Positions 63,930 through 64,000 of a stretch of 64,000 nucleotides of DNA are shown in pieces; within the stretch, counting starts at the first letter, position 1, and every line of letters begins with the position of its first letter. This DNA is from Pseudomonadota bacterium. Lineage in GTDB: Bacteria > Pseudomonadota > Alphaproteobacteria > Reyranellales > Reyranellaceae. The DNA lies in the NCBI GenBank assembly GCA_018242505.1, contig JAFEBU010000071.1, positions 62,001-126,000 on the forward strand, read 5' to 3'. The translations under genes and the position numbers were made by a program. The notes beneath the pieces were generated by a model. The model was not told where the DNA came from. It ran no database searches and worked only from the letters and a program-made list of their open reading frames with translations.

Positions 63930-64000
63930 GGATTAGGCGGCAATTCAGAATTTGACCGTCGAAGGGCGGCCGGGGAAGCATGGCCAGAGGCCGAGGGAAT

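Overview
The window is high-GC bacterial chromosome. ImuA/ImuB/DnaE2, a GTTC-N7-GTTC LexA box, a box-type benzoyl-CoA pathway and many Liv-, Pot- and polar amino-acid-type ABC importers point to a metabolically versatile alphaproteobacterium. A Reyranella-like or Bradyrhizobium-like soil organism fits, but that is an inference from gene style. I see no phage, insertion sequence, CRISPR array, rRNA or tRNA. Genes are packed tightly, often with ATGA/GTGA or TGATG overlaps.

Layout. 1-4310 (minus): SOS mutasome imuA-imuB-dnaE2 under a LexA box; dnaE2 runs off the left edge. 4474-5304: exported metallo-hydrolase. 5320-12487 (minus): one long operon of CoA-transferase, acetylpolyamine-amidohydrolase-like enzyme, FadR-type regulator, RpiB-family isomerase and a polar amino-acid ABC importer with two paralogous binding proteins. 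12610-14927: benE, then a divergent carboxymuconolactone decarboxylase-like/HxlR pair around twin operators. 15211-19885 (minus): polyamine importer with a signal-peptidase-like gene inside it. 19980-23755: creD divergent from creBC. 23752-33179 (minus): benzoate locus boxC-boxB-benzoate CoA ligase followed by livKHMGF. 33267-34778 (plus): GNAT, Rrf2 and HAD genes. 34735-37196 (minus): MFS carrier plus an unusual acyl-CoA dehydrogenase homologue. 37251-41400 (minus): transglutaminase-like protein and two adjacent class III cyclases. 41554-46272 (minus): second Liv importer, divergent from a fused uraD-uraH gene and an aldehyde dehydrogenase. 48708-54233: exported small protein, orphan Bug receptor, CocE-type hydrolase, CoA-transferase and crotonase. 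54326-57643 (plus): envelope and housekeeping genes. 57654-60533 (minus): orphan CoxL-like molybdenum hydroxylase with a frameshifted NTF2-like pseudogene. 60621-64000: DUF6496-like basic protein, adenine deaminase, RlmM-like methyltransferase and a LysR regulator.

How it works together. Most genes serve uptake and CoA-dependent or purine/polyamine catabolism. Benzoate can enter through BenE or the Liv system, be activated to benzoyl-CoA and be epoxidised and cleaved by BoxB/BoxC, although boxA and a boxD are not in the window. The purine theme is carried by UraD-UraH and adenine deaminase. The most unusual points are enzyme homologues that have lost canonical catalytic residues (the LepB-like, acyl-CoA dehydrogenase and crotonase proteins), ribosome-binding sites buried in hairpins, several neat operator palindromes, and the mixed CoA-transferase/amidohydrolase/isomerase/ABC operon, which matches no pathway I know.
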